Part shown: positions 1 to 11,330 of the stretch, piece after piece
Layout of the letters: every line of letters begins with the position of its first letter
Numbering within the stretch: the stretch's first letter is position 1
NCBI GenBank assembly: GCA_002102555.1
Contig: MCFL01000020.1
Coordinates: forward strand, 310,001 to 374,000
DNA from: Catenaria anguillulae PL171
Lineage: Eukaryota > Blastocladiomycota > Blastocladiomycetes > Blastocladiales > Catenariaceae
Direction: 5' to 3'
Length of the DNA stretch: 64,000 nt
Notes under the pieces: generated by a model
Databases searched by the model: none
Seen by the model: the letters and a program-made list of their open reading frames with translations, nothing else
What the model was told of the DNA's origin: nothing
Made by a program: the position numbers and the translations under genes

Positions 1-630
1 GAGCATCAACGCCCGGTTCGAGCCTGCCTGCCATTGAGATTATAAAGTAGACCAGAGCCACCCTGACTCAAGACTTGCATCGGCCGAGGAAGCTGGTACG
101 CATCTGTCCAATTCTCCCTTCTTCAGCGACTGCCCGCATGCTCACCATTTCTCCAGCTGTGTTTCGCACCAGCCCCGAGCCCCCATTGCCCACCCTGCAC
201 ATCGTTCATCACTTTCAATTTTGTACGCACCTTCCGCCCTTGGCACTCACACTCACACTCTGATGATCCGAGCCGCTGCACACCTTGCTCCTGCCATTTC
301 CAAATCCATCCGGATCCGCACACATTGGGGATAGTACGCTGCGGGCCGCGCGGGATGACAATGCATTCTTCATTGGCCCGAGATTTGATGGGTCAATGCG
401 ACGTCATCTGCACGCTCACGCTCAAATTCCCGCTGCCGGATTGACAAAAGGATCCGGCCGGCTCGAGCTTGGCAACCAAATTTAACCCCCATTATCCTGA
501 TCATTTGCACTTGTCCGGCCGCCCTTTGCACTCACTCAAATATGCATGCTCGACCGTCTCCCACAGACCCTTCAGGCTTGCCTGCGATCCAAGCTCCAAC
601 AACAACCGCCATCAACATTCATCCGTCAAA
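1..630. other. Upstream intergenic region, no gene seen
   Basis: Short open frames on both strands overlap each other and lack ATG starts, codon bias or splice signals. The stretch probably holds the promoter and 5' untranslated region of the lipase gene that follows. Its start lies outside the window, so the tail of another gene cannot be excluded. Confidence 0.5.
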
Positions 631-3600
631 ATGAAGATCCCCGACCACGGCCACCTTGCCGTCCTGCTGGACCGTGTCCATCTCTCGCAGCACGAATCAC
701 TTGCAGGCGCCACGGTCCGCATCACTGTGGGTTCGCACCGCGACGAGGCCTTCTTGCCCGCTGTCAAGGATCGTGCGCAATCGCTGCCCATGCCATCCCC
801 AGCCGCATCGTCGGCCGAGCAACGGTCGTCGTCGTCGTCGTCGACTTCACGCGCACGCTCAAAGTCCCGCTCCAGATCGGCATCCACACAACGGTCACGC
901 TCGTCGTCGAGGCTGCGCGAGTCGGCCACGGTTGCACGGGTCACTACGGATCCGGAGGCCGTCCAAGAGTTGGCCAAGTTGACGACGGCCGCCGCCGCTA
1001 CCAGTGCATCAACCTTGGCTGATCCCGTTACGGCATCGCCCACAAAGATCGACCTGCCCATTCGCAAGTCGGACGATGACTTGTTTGCTGCGTGGCGATC
1101 GTCCGTCATGCGTCAGACGGGTGGAAGCGGGGCAAGTGTGCTCATGTCTTCGCCAGGCTCCGAGAGTGCAAAGGGCAGCATGCTCGTCGGCACTCCGGGA
1201 TCGTTGCGCAGCGGCAACCCGGACGAGGGATACTTTGACAAGGATGGGTTCGATGAGCAGATCGACATGAGCATGGCCGAGGTTGCAGCCGCGTTGGGCG
1301 AGATTGACGACGGCGGGAGCGATGTGGACGCCGATGGCGACGACGACGACGAGGATGATGGGGACAGCTTTGACCAGTCGAGCTTCCACTCGACCGTGGT
1401 TGAGGGAGACGTTGTCCACGTGCACGACGTGCCCACGGGCGGCACCTTGCTGCACCCGCTCGTCGACCCGCTCACTGTTCCGCTCAACCTGCACTCGTTC
1501 CTGTACGATTCGGCAAAGTTGTCGGTCATTGGCAAAGCCGGCAAGGTGTTGGCAAAGTGCAAGCTGCGCATCAAGCAAATTGCCGACCCGGGTGACGCCG
1601 ACCACGAAATGTCGGCAGCGCTTGCCTCGCAACACACGTTCCACCTCATCAAGCCCGGATCAAAGACGATTCAACCCATCCTTGTCGGGTCCGTTCAAGT
1701 CCGCATGTGTGCCCAATGGGGTGTGACGCCGCCGCTTCCCGACAAGCAACAGCAGCGCAACAGCAAGGTGCTGCAGCGTGCCAACACGGAACCCATTTTG
1801 CCCTCGTCGACCCCTACCGGCTACGCATCCACGCCCAAGTCGCCGCTGTTGCCGCACCTGGCAAGGTCGCTGTCGCGAAACTCGGTTGCCCTGTCCATTG
1901 ACTCGATGCCTCCCATGCCCAGTCCCTCGATTCGGTCGTCGTCATTCTCCATGTCTCTTTCGGGAACCAACGGAACGGCCACACCCACCCCAGGTGGCAT
2001 GCCCGGCACACCAACCTTGGAGCAAATGCCCATTGACCTGCGTGCATCCTACTCGCCTCCGTCCACGTCCACGCCCTCCACACCCACATGGCCGCAATCC
2101 CCGCGCAAGGCGTACACGGAATCCTTCTCGTCGTCACGTGCCGGGTCCATCTACTCGTTCACATCGGATGAAACCTCGTCCACGACACGCCACGAGCCCG
2201 AGTTTACCAAAATCCAAGCGCTGCGCGAAATGGTGCGCCTGGGCAAGGCCTTCTTTGGCGAAGGGTGGAAGGGTATGCCTATGCGTGACTTGGTCGGCGC
2301 CATGCTCTTGTTGCGCAAGTGGGCCAACCATCCGGCGCGCCAGCTGGCCAGGCCGAGGCAGCCTTTGCACCAGTTGTGTCCCGATGTGGGCAAGCTCAAG
2401 TATTTGCAGCGGCATTTCAAGTATGCGTTGGCGTGCTATGGCCAGATTGGATTGAATTTCTTTGGGTACGGCCGTGGGTATGTGGTCGACACAGTCGCGA
2501 GTTCCGACAAGGACATGGCCATCAAGTTGTTGGGCATCAAAGAGGAGCAGATCTTGACTTGGGATATGTCCCGGACGGGGGCAACGGCGGCACCACATTC
2601 GTTTTCCGTGTGGGTTCCTGAGGAGGAGACTGTGGTACGTGTTTAGCTTCTTCTTGTCCAAATGGCTGTACGCTCAGGTGCTTACCAAATCTGTACTAGG
2701 TCCTTTGCATCCGCGGCACCATGAACCTCGAAGACACCTTGACCGACCTGCTCGCCATCATGGAACCCTTCTTGGGCGGTGTGACGCACGCGGGCTTCAA
2801 GCGGTGTGCCGAGTACGTGTATGAGCGGCAACTGCCCGACTTGCGGTCTGCCCTTGCCCTGTACCGCCCGAAACGCCTGCTCATCACTGGCCACTCGCTC
2901 GGCGGTGCGGTCGCCACTTTGGTCGCCATGCTTTTGCGCACGCGCGACGCCTCAGACCTGCGGTTCCTGGCGTGCGGCACAGACCCGAACCCGGACGCTT
3001 TCCGCATCGAGTGTTTGACGTATGCGAGCCCGCCGTGTGTCAATCAAGAGCTCGCTGCGCAGTTTCCCGATTTTGTTGGCGTGGTCAATGACACGGACGT
3101 GGTCCCGCGCTTGTCGTATGCAGCCGTCATGGACCTCAAGCACATGCTGGTTGCTGCATCAGACCAGATCAAGGAGTCCACGCGCACGTCTGGGTTTGCT
3201 GCCAAGGTCGGTGCTCGGTTCGGCTTGTTCAAGGAATCGTCGCTTTCGTCTCAATTCGCCGCCCTTGACCGTGCCCGTGTGCAGCTTGGCGGTATCACGC
3301 CCGTGGCCGACTCGAACGCAACTGTTCGTCTGGCCAAAATTATCCGCGACCGTGACGCTCTCATTGCAAAGTACGGACCCGGGCGTGCAGGCAAGGAGGG
3401 GCCAATTGGCATGCCCAAGGCGGCCGACGCCGGGTGGAGCGCAAAGCGCATGGACGCCGGCCCGCAGCTGCACGTCAAGCTGACGCATCCGGGCACCGTG
3501 TACTACCTGATGCGGTCCGAAGCCGCCACCACAAAGTCTTCGCCCGATCCCGTGACAGGTAAGATGCGGACACGTACCAGGGCAAAGCCGCACGTCGAGG

Positions 3601-3974
3601 CTTGGGTTGCGCCCAACGAGTACGAGTCCGAGTATGGAGCGGCACCCAAGGGCGCGTTGCTCGACTTGACGGTTGCCCCACAGGCCTTGTTGAATCATGT
3701 GCCCGATGCGTACGATCGCGCGCTGGTGAGGGCCGTGCACTGGGCCGAGCGGTGTGCGTTGGCAAAGGCCAGGGGTGACGGCGATGCCGAGCCCGCGGCC
3801 GATGATGTGGTTCCGTTGTCGATTGCTTCGCATGCTGGACCTGTGCCGCCAGAATCGAGGCCCGTCACGGCGGCCGTGAGTGCCGTGAGCGCGCCGCCCG
3901 CGAGGGCGTCGAGCAAGGATGAGCCCCCAAGTCCGGGTGCCGTTGAGGCATTGAATCGGGTCGGTGAAGTGTAG
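631..3974 (+). CDS. sn-1 diacylglycerol lipase-like class 3 lipase
   Basis: Serine hydrolase of the class 3 lipase (DAGL-like) family, expected to cleave an acyl chain from diacylglycerol at membranes. Exons are 631-2634 and 2700-3974; the 65-nt GTACGT...TAG intron joins the frame to read VLCIRGT, the conserved strand before the active site. The predicted protein is about 1092 residues. The first 550 or so are low-complexity and Ser-rich, with an acidic Asp/Glu run and a possible C2-like stretch. The catalytic domain follows, with the nucleophile elbow GHSLGG (Ser about 734), an NDTDVVPRLS motif holding the catalytic Asp (about 801), and a downstream THPGTVYYL motif supplying the likely His (about 931). 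The start is the ATG at 631, which has A at -3; upstream codons in frame lack an ATG. The four N-terminal helices of animal DAGL-alpha are absent. The acidic and Ser-rich N-terminus may be regulatory. Confidence 0.88.
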
Positions 3975-4742
3975 ATTGTGCGTGACTGTATTGGCCTTCT
4001 TTGTTTGGGTGTACATTGATCGAGTCCTCCTCCTCCCTTTTCAGTCCACAAACGCATGCTGATGTCACCCCTTCATGCTTTGGTTGGCGATTCTGATTCC
4101 CATTGAACCGGCTCAATCTCATCCATATCTGTGTGTCATTTTTTTTTCAACTCGCATTGCCCGATTGGCAATTGGAAACAAATGTAGAATTCTCGCTCAC
4201 ACGAAGCGCCTGTTGGACGTCTGCGCAAGTGGCAGCACGAAATTGCCTCAAAACCAACGGTGCCAACCCAAGAGCGAAACGGAATCGAGCAAAGCTGTGT
4301 CCCAGCAAACTCGTTTCAACTTAGCGGCGAACATAGGAAACTGAGAAGATAAATATGTACATGTATGACTACTATAAAGTGAACCAGACACAGACATGAC
4401 ACATCTAGGCCACCCAGACTGGTCATTCTGACCCGCAGTTGAAGCACGGAAGAACACGAATCAGGCATCGAGCCCCTGGTGCAAACACCAATGTCTGCAG
4501 ATTCTTGTCTGATTATCATGGTCACTAAGGCTCGCTTTGCTTCATGTTTCAATATTCGGATTCCTTTAATTTTTTGCCATGGAATGATAATCGCAGCTTT
4601 GCCATGGTCTACGCATTTGGTTGTGCAATCCCCCGTGCACAATAGGCCAACCCTTTTCTCCCCGTTCGCTACCAAGGCCCTCATCCAAGGCGCAGGAATT
4701 AAAGAATCAAAATCAACGACATCCAGACGTTCAGTTCCATCA
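3975..4742. other. Intergenic region, no gene seen
   Basis: About 770 nt between the lipase stop and the first Cache gene. It is AT-rich relative to the flanking genes and has a T-run near 4140. No open frame shows coding bias. It should hold the lipase terminator and the receptor promoter. Confidence 0.5.
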
Positions 4743-6718
4743 ATGAGTCCGTCCCAACATTCACGCAGCGACGGCGGAGGCCGCGATTCAACATCGACAG
4801 CCTCCATCGCATTGCGAATCGACCACGAGAAAAAGCGATTCGGATCAGTGCGGACAGTCCGTTTAGCATATGCGCTTCCGTGCGGCCTCTCCACTGTGTA
4901 AGTGCATCAATATTGGAACTTGTCATAGATTGGTCCTTTTGACACAGCCATGGAGCGTATCCTTCTCCTGAACTGACGCGGCAAACCCGTTTTCCCACGC
5001 GTTGCCGTGTAGCTTCATTATGATTGCGACGGCAATTTGCAGCCTCTGGGCTTCCTCGCTGCTATCACTCAACGACTTTGCCGTTCAACAATCCACGGCC
5101 GCCACCATATCACTGGCTCAGATGGTTGATACGTCGATTTCCGCCAATATCCAATCAAAACTATGTACGTTTGGGTCTAGAAGGCCACACCGGTTGATGC
5201 ATCAGGTAGGTAAAGTTGCTGCGCCACTGACTGGGCCACTATTGAGCTCCCCAGATGCTTGGTTACATGAGAGTTGGGTATTGGTCAAGACGACGACGAC
5301 ATTGCGCCAACGCGGTGTGATGTCCTTGACGCAGTTGGACAACACGTATTGGACCCTGTTGGAAAACGTACATTCGCCGCTCTCTTCCCATCTTGGTTTC
5401 GAAGAAGTCTCACCGTGGCGCAAATCCTGATAGACCCGGCAATATGATTACATGACTGGTCTGGCCATTGCCGATGAAGACTACAACACATACGTCGGCA
5501 TTCAGCGATTTGGTACTCCCCCAATGTCTTTTTTCCCTCTTGTGAGATATTTTGTGCGACCAACACTTCTGACCGCCATTAGACAATGGCACGTACGGCG
5601 TCGAATTCATGGTCAACTCCAACGTCACTTGCACTGTGTGTCCCGACCCCATCATTCCATCCACCGAAAAGTGGTACTACCACGTTGACACGGCCACCGG
5701 TCGACCCATCGCCCCAGCGTACAACAAACGGACGTATAACTTCCGGACCCGGAGTTGGTATCGCAACGCCACGCTGGCCAATGCAACCTACTGGACCGAC
5801 TTGTACGCATACTCGAGCGGTGCTCTGTCGGGCATCAGCTTGTGTGAGCCGCAGTACACGACGCCGCGGCCGGATCGCATGCCAAACGCCATTCTCGCCA
5901 TGGATGTGTCGCTGCAGCCACTCAACAAGTTTCTCAAGGATGCCATGAACAATGCGGTGGGAACCGCATATCTGATGGATGCAAAGGCGCGGCTGCTTGC
6001 GTCCTCGACAGGTGAGTCTGTGTTGGTGAATAACGTACGGATTTAGCTTTCAAGGCTCTCCGTGCCGGGAGTGCGCTCATCACTTTGTCAAGTTCGCCGT
6101 TCTCAGCTTCAAATCCTGGCTTCAGCAAGTACCGATCTATTCACACGTGAGACAACCAAGCGCATACAGCCGCTGATAGCGGACAATTCGACAACGTCCA
6201 AGATCATTCGAGATAGCGACTACTGGTTCTCGTTCCGGAAAATGGATGCCGGTGGTGCGACTGGGCTCGTGATTGTTGCTGGCAAACCAACAAGCATCTA
6301 CACCGGTCCAATTCAAATCATGCAAACAGCATTCTCTGACTCGCTCAATATCTCTGTCCGAAACGCGGCTCTTGTCACCGCTGCCTTTCTCATCGCAATC
6401 ACCGCCCTAGCTGTGCATATCATCCACCGCATGGTTGTGGCACCTTTGAAACATATGCGCCAGGCCATCATGAAGGCGAGCGAGTTGGAGTTCAAGCATC
6501 TCACAGTCAAGGACACCATGGTCCCTTCACGATTCGACGAGCTCAATTCGCTCCAGTATGCATTTAGGACTATGTGTGCCTCATTTGCCACGGGAATCAT
6601 GCAAACTCGGCAGCTCAAGGGCTATTTTTCATCCGAACAAGGTTCCAACAAGCACCAAGCAGCCGGTGGAGCTTCACCAACGCATACGAGTGGCACGACT
6701 GGCGATGGGTCACCTTGA
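4743..6718 (+). CDS. Cache-HAMP membrane receptor-like protein 1, no output domain
   Basis: Predicted exons are 4743-4897, 5013-5164, 5255-5367, 5434-5512, 5583-6034 and 6107-6718, giving 520 residues. Every junction was checked against the paralogue at 44390-46547; both give the same phases and matching protein across each splice. Topology: a cytoplasmic N-terminus ending KKRFGSVRTVR, membrane helix 1 (MIATAICSLWASSLL), an extracellular Cache-type sensor domain of about 290 residues with WLHESW, YMTGLAIADE and WYRNATLANA, membrane helix 2 ending IIHRMVVAPLKHMR, then a HAMP-like segment. In bacteria and some eukaryotes this layout precedes a kinase, cyclase or methyl-accepting domain. Here the protein ends about 80 residues after helix 2 with no such domain. 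It may signal through a partner or be a truncated receptor. The ligand is unknown; Cache domains usually bind small metabolites. Confidence 0.8.
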
Positions 6719-6977
6719 GTGCTGCAATATATTTGCCTCCAGTGCATGATTGATTGGCCAGTCCTTCTGGTCGCACTCTTTTGCAAGGTATCGGATGTAA
6801 CAAGAAGATGCTCGCAGATACATTTACTGGTCGTCTTGCAGATATGCCTGATATATGATACTCTCCTTCGTTTGGCAATCAGTGGTTGTCCTCCTCGCTT
6901 CAATTCATCGGTCAGACGAAGTTCGAATCACACACACTAAGGCCGCAATCACTGACTCAGGATCCACAAAACCCTTC

Positions 6978-7516
6978 TTACCCCCTGCACAATGTTGAAT
7001 CCATGAGCGGCTCAATGCAAGGGATGAGCTTAACCGACTTGGGAATCACCACGTTGCCTTGTGCGTCCTTGAGCACGTCAGACCCATGGCCGTCAAAGTA
7101 GGCCACCTCGACAGGCATTTTACCATTGACAACCTTGCACCCCCATTCGTGGAACAAGAGCAGCGAGTACGCCCGGCGCGATTCGTTCGGATACCTTGTG
7201 TGCGAGTCGACTATTTCCAGCGTCGGTAAGGTGAGTGAGAGAGCACCATTTGAAGTGAATGCACAAAGTGAATGGACGTACCAAGTTCAAGTGCAAGTGT
7301 CCCCTCAAGCCCACGGCATTGCTTGGCCACAGAGTTGTGGTCTCCGTCGATGGCCAGGTGCACGGTGCCGCCGTTTTTGGCATACTTGATGGTTGCACGC
7401 GGGTTGTGGGGCGGCAGACCAGACGGGCCGCCGCGAAATGGCGCTGGATTGGCCAGCGCCAAGAGCGACGTGAGTGCAAGAAGGTAGACGAGGGAGAGGA
7501 TCAGGCAGGCTTTCAT
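6978..7516 (-). CDS. Small secreted protein, family member 1
   Basis: Exons 7516-7282 and 7210-6978, separated by a 71-nt GTACGT...TAG intron, encode 155 residues. The N-terminus MKACLILSLVYLLALTSLLA is a classic signal peptide, followed by a mature domain of about 130 residues. Shared family marks: PRAT..YA...GTVHLA near the mature start, a first Cys in KQCRGLEGT, the intron right after this block, RRAYSLLLFHEWGCK with the second Cys, YFDGHG, and DAQGNVVIPKS near the end. The two conserved Cys could form one disulfide. It is closest to member 2 at 24968-25434 and has about 20 extra C-terminal residues. I do not recognise the family. The alternating strand pattern suggests a small all-beta fold, perhaps crystallin-like; this is a guess. 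An upstream in-frame ATG five codons earlier is possible but less like the paralogues. Confidence 0.82.
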
Positions 7517-7771
7517 GGTGCCTTTGTACATCGATATGACCTGAACTTGTTGGATACTATTGATGACGGGAGTCCGAGTCGTTTGCGAATAGGGGTGGGC
7601 AAATCTGGGCTTTTGTACCCTTGGACAGAGTGCGAATGGAATCGCTCCTTGGTCGTGCCGGTTGCCAAATGGCCATGGATGGGGTGGCAAGATTGTGTCA
7701 TGTGCACACACAAGGGCTACGTTAAAAAAGAGCCATTGTCTGATGGAGCCTATCGTTGACGGCCAATCGCG
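7517..7771. promoter_or_regulatory. 5' flank of secreted protein 1, truncated by the transposon
   Basis: Only about 255 nt separate the start of secreted gene 1 from the left terminal repeat of the large mobile element at 7772. The insertion may therefore have displaced upstream promoter elements. No clear TATA box lies within 60 nt of the ATG. Confidence 0.4.
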
Positions 7772-7795
7772 CCCTGTGCAAAAAAATGTCCGGCA
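7772..7795 (+). repeat. Left terminal inverted repeat
   Basis: A 24-bp sequence beginning CCCTGTGC and ending TGTCCGGCA. Its exact reverse complement is at 24505-24528. Additional GCCGGACA-type cores follow near 7797, 7814, 7863 and 7881 in varying context. Confidence 0.85.
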
Positions 7796-8347
7796 AGCCG
7801 GACATTCCACGGCCGGACAAAATGTCTGCGATAAATCAAGCCACCTCAACCAGCGTTTGCTGCCGGACATCCTGACTGATCGCCGGACATATAAATGGAC
7901 TCACGACCTGGCTCTCGCTGGCTAGCTTGCTAGCTCATGCTGGCATGAATATGAATATGCCAGAATATGCATTGCGGCGACATGTACGGAAGCTCGCAGC
8001 AACTTAGCACAAAGGATATAATGAAATGATGAGTGTTCATAGGAGGTAATAAGACATAGGTCCAAACGGGATGGGAACGGGAAACGAAGTCTTGCTTGGC
8101 ACTTGGAAACGTTTGTACATCCTGTTGGCGACATAGAGCGTCAGTAATGTGTGGGTCAATACAGGCAATTGAAGGTGGAGGACCGACCAGAAGATACACA
8201 CCTTGGGTTACGAAGACATTCGTACAACAAGTACTTCACATTGATGACATGTTGTCATCGTCGCGAAGCCAGGAGGACATGGCTGTAGAACACAGGAAAA
8301 AACACTTGAGAATGTGATATGTATGTGCCTGTTGATGGTGGGCAGCT
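7796..8347. other. Left subterminal region of the mobile element, no gene seen
   Basis: The first 100 nt hold repeated GCCGGACA cores and a TATAAAT at about 7889. The remainder shows no open frame with coding bias. Confidence 0.5.
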
Positions 8348-9056
8348 GCCAAACGAATGAGAGCAAGTGCGAGAATGCAACGAACCGTTGGTGGACTGGC
8401 GAGCAGCGGCCAAGCAAATGAGAGCAAGTGCGAGAGGGCAACGAACCGTTGGTGGACTGGTGGCAGGCAGCCAAACGAATGAGAGCAAGTGCGAGAGGGC
8501 AACGAACCGTTGGTGGACTGGCGGGTGGCGGCCAAACAAATGAGAGCAAGTGCGAGAGGGCAACGAACCGTTGGTGGGCGGCCAAACAAATGAGAGCAAG
8601 TGCGAGAGGGCAACGAACCGTTGGTGGGCGGCCAAGCAAATGAGAGCAAGTGCGAGAGGGCAACGAACCGTTGGTGGACTGGCGAGCAGCGGCCAAGCAA
8701 ATGAGAGCAAGTGCGAGAGGGCAACGAACCGTTGGTGGACTGGCGAGCAGCGGCCAAGCAAATGAGAGCAAGTGCGAGAGGGCAACGAACCGTTGGTGGA
8801 CTGGCGGGTGGCGGCCAAACAAATGAGAGCAAGTGCGAGAGGGCAACGAACCGTTGGTGGGCGGCCAAACAAATGAGAGCAAGTGCGAGAGGGCAACGAA
8901 CCGTTGGTGGACTGGCGGGTGGCGGCCAAACAAATGAGAGCAAGTGCGAGAGGGCAACGAACCGTTGGTGGGCGGCCAAACAAATGAGAGCAACGAACCA
9001 TTGGTGGACTGGCGAGCGGTGGCGGGCAGCGGGCGGCGGCGGCCAAGCGAATGAAT
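8348..9056. repeat. Tandem array of 50- and 61-bp units
   Basis: About 12 head-to-tail copies of a unit containing AAATGAGAGCAAGTGCGAGA then GGGCAACGAACCGTTGG. Short units are 50 bp; long units are 61 bp and carry an extra ACTGGCGAGC-type insert. Long and short units alternate irregularly, with a nearly identical core. Open frames run through the array on both strands only because the unit lacks stop codons; they are not genes. The position just inside the left terminus suggests a subterminal binding array for the element's own proteins. Confidence 0.9.
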
Positions 9057-9333
9057 GTTTGGGGCATCACAGAATCGAGCATCACAAACTTCCTTTGTGC
9101 AGTTTGCTGTTGGAAGGATGGAACGAATTCGAACTGGCGACGGACGGTGGCTACGGCGGCAGTAAGCCGTAGGAGAAGTTGGAGTGCTTTGCATATGGTA
9201 CCGGTCTGGTCATTGCGGCGGGTTCCGTACGCTGTGGCATCATTTCTAGCTTCCATCTGTCTTTCGACATTGTTTGTGAGGGGCCAGAGAAGAGGATGCG
9301 ATGAGTTGGGCTAGCCCTGATGTAAATATTGTG

Positions 9334-9655
9334 TGTTATGTTTCGCGATTGTGTTGACGCAGCCAGATGTGATCGGGTCGAGGAACAGTGAACTGTCGCC
9401 CCTCGTCGACTATTTCCATACGTGTACTTCTCTCCACTCGATAAAATCGGCCCAAACTTGGATATGTTGTGCCAATAAGTCTGAGAAATACTTTCAAATT
9501 GGTTGTAGACTTGTGTAAGCTCGGGCTCGCACTGCATTATGTTTCGCGATTGTGTACACTGCACATGCCTCTATCATGATTAATGTGTTACAAGACAGAC
9601 GGACGGACAGAGAAATTGGTGACCAGTAAGGCCAGAGGGCCAGCATATCATGGAC
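9334..9655 (+). repeat. Left inner inverted repeat, mosaic subterminal block
   Basis: 9430-9552 matches the reverse complement of 22733-22855 over about 123 bp with few mismatches. 9592-9649 (including a GACAGACGGACGGACAG run) matches the complement of 22536-22596. A diverged copy of the block that follows on the right side is found at about 9345-9427 on the left, preceded by a second GTTTCGCGATTG. The arm is thus a rearranged mosaic of the same modules. Confidence 0.8.
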
Positions 9656-9887
9656 AGAAAAGGAATGCTCCAAAGCAGCCAAACCAACCGCGATGTCTTG
9701 GCTCGGACACACGACACTGGGTTCCTTGCCCATGCACTCAGGTTCGATACCAGCTGGCGGCGCCGAAATGTTTTGATGGCGGGAATGCTGCTTGGGATTC
9801 TTTTGCTTTGATTTTGTGTGAAACAATTTCACCGAAATGACTTCTATTCCGAAGAATAAACAGTAGAAAAAAAGGAGAGAACCGTCC
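9656..9887. other. Spacer with a tRNA-like B box
   Basis: The sequence at 9741 fits the RNA polymerase III B-box pattern (GGTTCGATAC), with a weak A-box-like TGGCTCGGAC 42 nt upstream. No foldable tRNA is present. The rest is 3' flank of the orphan minus-strand gene. Confidence 0.25.
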
Positions 9888-11208
9888 CTAGTTGAATGTA
9901 TCATCATCAGCTTCAAATGCATTGTGCCCAAAGTTCTTGATGAGTAGGTAGCGCCGAAGACTCTCATCAATCCCACCCGGGCGACCAGGTACATCAAAGT
10001 AGCCCACGAGCTCCATTACCTGTGGGAATGAGATTGGTTGTGCATGCCCTGGTTGTGCCACCGGCCGGCCATCATCCCCACGCAGATAAACGCGGTCAAA
10101 CCCTTGGCCATTTGGCCCAGCAATCATTGGGCGCATGTGTGCTGGATCATAAGGAGCAATAACCAAGATGCCTGGGACATAAGGGGCTGGCTGCAGGCCA
10201 TTCTCGGCCAATTCCGACATCAGATCGTCAATTGCTGGCAATGTCATGAATGCGACAATCTCACCAATTGCGAGCTGGCCAGGGCCTGGCTGATAGGCAA
10301 CTGTGTAATTCATGCGGAGACCTTGATCTAGCACTGTAAAGTTCAATGTGAAGCACAAGGTTATGGGAATTGAACGTCTGAGCTGGAGATACAAATCAAG
10401 CATACCATGGCGCGAGGTTTTGATGGACATGTTGACTTTGGTTCGTTGGTGAAAACCAAGCCTCCATGTTTTAACTTGAGTATTGCCGTCAATTGCAAAG
10501 TTGGCAATTGGTCCAATGACTCCTTCAATTGCTTCGACCTGTGGGTGGTTCCGAATGACAGAGTGGAAGGCCTCTTGGAGCATTGGCATGAAGTTTGGTG
10601 CAAGTGGAACATGGCCAGGATTACCAACCCAGTCTTGAAAGTTGTCCAGCGTTGTCTCTGGGGAAATCACTTCAGACAAGAGAAACTGCTTTGCATCGGT
10701 TTTGGGGTGTGGGTTCATTGCTTCATCATTCCTTGCATTCTTGTACATGTCAGAGTACCTGAGTAGATTCAGGTGTCAGGATACTGCCTGATGCTACAAG
10801 ATGAAATGGCACGTACTCTTGAGAGTGGCGAAGGATGAGAAGCTGTTGTAGCTGAACAAGGTTGTTGATAGCCGATGCATTGATACTGTAGTGCTGCGAA
10901 TAGACAGAACGCCCGCCGCAGGCGAACGCAAAAATGGTAAGCAACAACACGCACAGAGACCGTGACCAAATTCACGATATGAAACAACAATGCCATGACC
11001 TGTGACACATTAAGAGGCTCAGGAAACGGGTGCGCTGTGACGCACAAGGTTGTTTTTGGAACAAGCCGTGGCTCACTCTCGGCTTGCAGCATCGGACCTG
11101 CATGACATGCATCAAGATGCATGCAAGGAATGCAAGGAATGGCTCGATCATGAGAAGGCGATGGAAAGGGTCATCGGTGGGCAGCACAAACAACAACCGG
11201 TCCCACAT
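9888..11208 (-). CDS. Orphan element-borne protein, divergently paired with the DDE transposase
   Basis: Predicted exons are 11208-11098, 10999-10955, 10893-10817 and 10758-9888, giving 367 residues; all junctions keep frame with GT-AG ends. The N-terminus is hydrophobic (MWDRLLFVLPTDD, then two segments rich in Leu, Phe and Ala), suggesting a signal anchor or one to two membrane helices. The remainder is soluble, with blocks such as NNLVQLQQLLILRHSQEYSD, GVIGPIANFAIDGNTQVKTW and DRVYLRGDDGRPV. I recognise no family. Its start lies 122 nt from the DDE transposase start on the opposite strand, so the two probably share a promoter region. It could be a transposition accessory factor or cargo captured by the element. 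The last exon is well supported by its length; the three short 5' exons are less certain. Confidence 0.6.
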
Positions 11209-11330
11209 ATTCAATGACACTTTCTTCAAATGGTCACTATGTATTCTAGCTGAATGGTAGCCTTTCCTCAACTGTCCCCATCGATAGTATTCTCCAACAA
11301 CCACAGACTGCACTATAGCCCCGAACCAGC
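11209..11330. promoter_or_regulatory. Divergent promoter region between orphan gene and DDE transposase
   Basis: A 122-nt gap separates the two divergent start codons. It must contain both promoters and both 5' leaders, or a bidirectional promoter. No canonical TATA box is evident. Confidence 0.45.

Noticed and set aside
8208-9256. Long open frames (up to 333 codons) across the 50/61-bp array on both strands
   Set aside because: The repeat unit has no stop codons in several frames, so frames stay open by default; the predicted proteins are pure repeats without an ATG-led start or homology.
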